Assembly (NCBI GenBank): GCA_051953655.1
Contig: JBQCIO010000084.1
Location: forward strand, 1 to 7,336
Direction of reading: 5' to 3'
DNA: 7,336 bases
Source: JBQCHF01 sp051953655
GTDB taxonomy: Bacteria > Actinomycetota > Actinomycetes > Motilibacterales > Motilibacteraceae
Position 1 is the stretch's first letter. Each line of letters starts with the position of its first letter. The notes under the pieces were generated by a model that was not told the origin of the DNA, did not search any database, and saw only the letters and a program-made list of their open reading frames with translations. Shown in pieces: positions 5,773-7,336 of the stretch. The position numbers and the translations under genes were made by a program.

Positions 5773-6426
5773 TCAGCCGTTGGACGCCGCGGGCGTCGGG
5801 TTGGGGCTGGTCGAGGAGTTGGCGCCGGTGGCCGGGCTCCCCGACGGGCTGGCCTGGGCCGGCGCGGGGGTGCCGGTGCTGGCGGGGGAGGCCGACGCGG
5901 ACGCCGACGTCGAGGGGCTGGCCTCGGCGCTCGGGGCCACGTAGCGGTTGTAGTAGCCGCTGGCCTCGACGACGGGCACCTGCAGGCTGAGCGTGCCGGC
6001 CTGCTGCAGCTGGAGCTGCACCGGGACCAGCGTGCCGGGCTTGGGGGCGGTGGAGACCACGACCTGGGTCTTCGCGTCCGGGCCGCCGACCCGGATGCTG
6101 CCCTGCATGGCCGGCAGCTGCGTCTCGCCGGTGACCTGCGCCGGCTGGCCGGCCACGGTGACCCCGGCCAGGGTGTCCGCCTGCTGGCCCTGGTTGACCA
6201 GGCTCATCGACATGACCCCGGGGCCGCTCGCACCTGCGGCGGGGACGACGACCAGGACGTTGAGCGCGCGGATGTCGCCCAGCGAGCCCAGCACCCCGTC
6301 GGCCGGCGCGTAGTACTTCAGCGTGGGGGCGTCGGCGGTGGCGCCGCAGGCGGCCAGCCCGGGGGCGAGCGCCAGGGCCAGGGCAGCGGCGGTCGCGGTG
6401 CGGCGCACGCGGCGGGAGCGGCTCAC
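5773..6426 (-). CDS. LpqE-like secreted lipoprotein with Ser/Ala/Pro-rich tail
   Basis: This 217-residue protein has a classical lipoprotein signal: basic n-region (SRSRRVRRT), a hydrophobic Ala/Leu core at about 11-24 and lipobox LAAC with Cys27 as the lipidation site. It is therefore predicted to be anchored to the outer face of the cytoplasmic membrane. The mature domain (about 35-160) is beta-rich, with NVLVVVP, MSMSLVNQGQQADTLAGVTV and MQGSIRVGG stretches. These recall mycobacterial LpqE and the general shape of PCu(A)C/DUF461 copper chaperones. The His/Met copper ligands of that family are not evident, so copper binding is not claimed. Residues about 165-217 form a disordered Ser/Ala/Pro/Thr tail. 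The GTG start at 6424-6426 has GGAGG (complement of 6435-6439) with an 8-nt spacer. A -10-like TAGGCT lies about 73 nt upstream. Its role is unknown. Confidence 0.8.
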   Translation of the reverse strand: MSRSRRVRRTATAAALALALAPGLAACGATADAPTLKYYAPADGVLGSLGDIRALNVLVVVPAAGASGPGVMSMSLVNQGQQADTLAGVTVAGQPAQVTGETQLPAMQGSIRVGGPDAKTQVVVSTAPKPGTLVPVQLQLQQAGTLSLQVPVVEASGYYNRYVAPSAEASPSTSASASASPASTGTPAPAQASPSGSPATGANSSTSPNPTPAASNG

Positions 6427-6498
6427 GGCGCGGTCCTCCAGTCGACGAGCCCCGCCGGGCGGGCGCTCGCAGGTCGGTCGGGTGGTGGGCGGGGCACC

Positions 6499-6504
6499 AG
6501 CCTA
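6499..6504 (-). promoter_or_regulatory. Candidate -10 box of the lipoprotein gene
   Basis: On the minus strand GGTAGGCTGG contains TAGGCT (complement of 6499-6504), a good match to the actinobacterial TANNNT -10. Initiation near 6492 would leave a leader of about 65 nt carrying the SD GGAGG. No recognisable -35 is seen. If real, the lipoprotein gene has its own promoter rather than depending on the upstream UbiA gene. Confidence 0.4.
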
Positions 6505-6574
6505 CCGACGCCGCAGGCCGGCACGACCGTCGCCCCTTCCGGGCCCGACCGCTGCCCCGCCCGCTGCCGGCGGC

Positions 6575-7336
6575 TCAGCCGTGCAGCACCAGGCCGAGCA
6601 GCCCGACGTCGACGCCGGCGACCAGCACGGCGAGCGCGAAGGGCGCCCGGGTCCGGTGCCGCGGCGGACGGCCCAGGGCCACGGCGGCCACCGCCGCGGC
6701 CAGCGCCGCGGCGGGGGCGAGCCAGCGGACCAGCGCCGGCACGCCGTCCGGGGCCAGGGCGAGCACGAGAGCGGCCGCCACGAGCAGGGCGGCGCCCAGC
6801 CCGAGGGTCCGGGCCGGGCCGAGGACGACCGGCAGCGGGCGCAGCCCGGCCGCGGCGTCGTCGGCGATGTCGGGCAGGCCGTTGAGCAGGTGCGCGCCGA
6901 CGCCGAGCAGGGCCCCGGCCAGCGGCAGCCACCAGGTCGGGCCGGCGCCCGTCGTCGTCACCGTCCCCACCGGGCCGGCGGCCAGCACGACGAAGACCGG
7001 CAGCAGCCCGAAGCTCACCGCGTAGGGGAGCGCCGAGACCGGCCGGCGCTTGGCCCCGAGGTCGTAGACCCAGCCGCCGGCGACGGCGACGAGGTGCACC
7101 AGGCCGGGGACCACGCCGGTGGCCAGCGACAGCGGGACGCACGCCGCGGCGGCGCCCAGGGCGGCCCGCCAGGTGGTGGCCGGGCTCACCCCGCCGGCCG
7201 CCACCGGCTTGCCGGCGCGGCCGTGCGTGCGGTCGCGCTCGGCGTCGAGGGCGTCGTTGGCCCAGCCGATGCCCAGCTAGCCCGCCAGCACCGCCCCCAC
7301 GAGAGCGACGAGCCGGCCCGCGGGCCCCCCGGCCAG
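6575..7336 (-). pseudogene. UbiA-family prenyltransferase, 5' end outside the window, interrupted by an amber codon
   Basis: UbiA enzymes are polytopic membrane proteins that transfer a prenyl chain to an aromatic or sugar acceptor, for example in quinone or heme synthesis. The conceptual frame enters at 7336 and reads VALVGAVLAG, TAG at 7277-7279, then LGIGWANDALDAERDRTHG. The first Asp motif NDALDAERD is at 7232-7258, followed by GRAGKPVAAG. The second motif, NGLPDIADDAAAG, is at about 6845-6883, and several hydrophobic helices run to the TGA at 6575. The family commonly has Gln where the TAG falls (GQLxIGWxND), so one CAG-to-TAG change explains it. The open part downstream could begin only at internal codons such as GTG 7202-7204, which would lose the first catalytic motif, so the product is probably non-functional. 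A sequencing error is the main alternative. The substrate class (MenA-like or other) is not resolved. Confidence 0.75.

Noticed and set aside
6423..7142. Minus-strand open frame of 239 codons overlapping the UbiA gene
   Set aside because: Arg/Gly/Pro-rich shadow of the UbiA frame, which alone shows helices and both Asp motifs.
6575..7204. UbiA as an intact 209-residue protein starting at GTG 7202-7204
   Set aside because: That GTG encodes the Val in the conserved GKPVAAG stretch, has no SD, and starting there removes the NDxxDxxxD catalytic motif. An interrupted longer gene is the better reading.
7277..7279. TAG read as an amino acid (stop-codon recoding)
   Set aside because: gpmA and phoU end with TAG at their normal family lengths, and there is no sign of a suppressor tRNA in the window.

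Overview
This is a very GC-rich window with codons that almost always end in G or C. GTG starts, leaderless-type promoters, a senX3-regX3/phoU locus next to gpmA, and actinobacterial-style lipoprotein and UbiA genes all point to an Actinomycetota chromosome. The protein style recalls Geodermatophilaceae or a related soil actinobacterium, but that family assignment is inference. Nothing suggests a plasmid, phage or insertion sequence.

Layout, left to right. (1) An MdtH-like MFS exporter gene on the minus strand (43-1308) diverges across 174 bp from gpmA on the plus strand (1483-2241), which encodes 2,3-bisphosphoglycerate-dependent phosphoglycerate mutase. (2) gpmA converges on phoU (minus, 2397-3056) across 155 bp that hold a 17-bp perfect terminator hairpin and two weaker hairpins. 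(3) phoU diverges from the senX3-regX3 operon (plus, 3245-5397). The 188 bp between them hold PHO-box-like GTGAAC repeats, a plausible site for RegX3 to control both sides. (4) regX3 converges on a small lipoprotein gene (minus, 5773-6426) across 375 bp that encode no supported gene but are full of perfect inverted repeats. (5) A UbiA-family prenyltransferase gene (minus, 6575 to beyond the right edge) carries an in-frame amber codon just upstream of its first Asp-rich catalytic motif.

The functional core is phosphate sensing. SenX3 is the membrane histidine kinase, RegX3 the OmpR-type response regulator, and PhoU the negative modulator that normally links the Pst phosphate transporter to the kinase. 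No pst genes lie in the window. gpmA next to senX3-regX3 matches mycobacterial gene order (gpm1-senX3-regX3), while phoU divergent from the kinase/regulator pair matches the Streptomyces phoU/phoRP arrangement.

I do not see a clearly new biological system. The most notable items are the premature stop in the UbiA gene, a tight run of three abutting inverted repeats at 5662-5751, the repeat-built Pro/Ser/Thr tail of SenX3, and the unexplained direct repeats in two divergent promoter regions.
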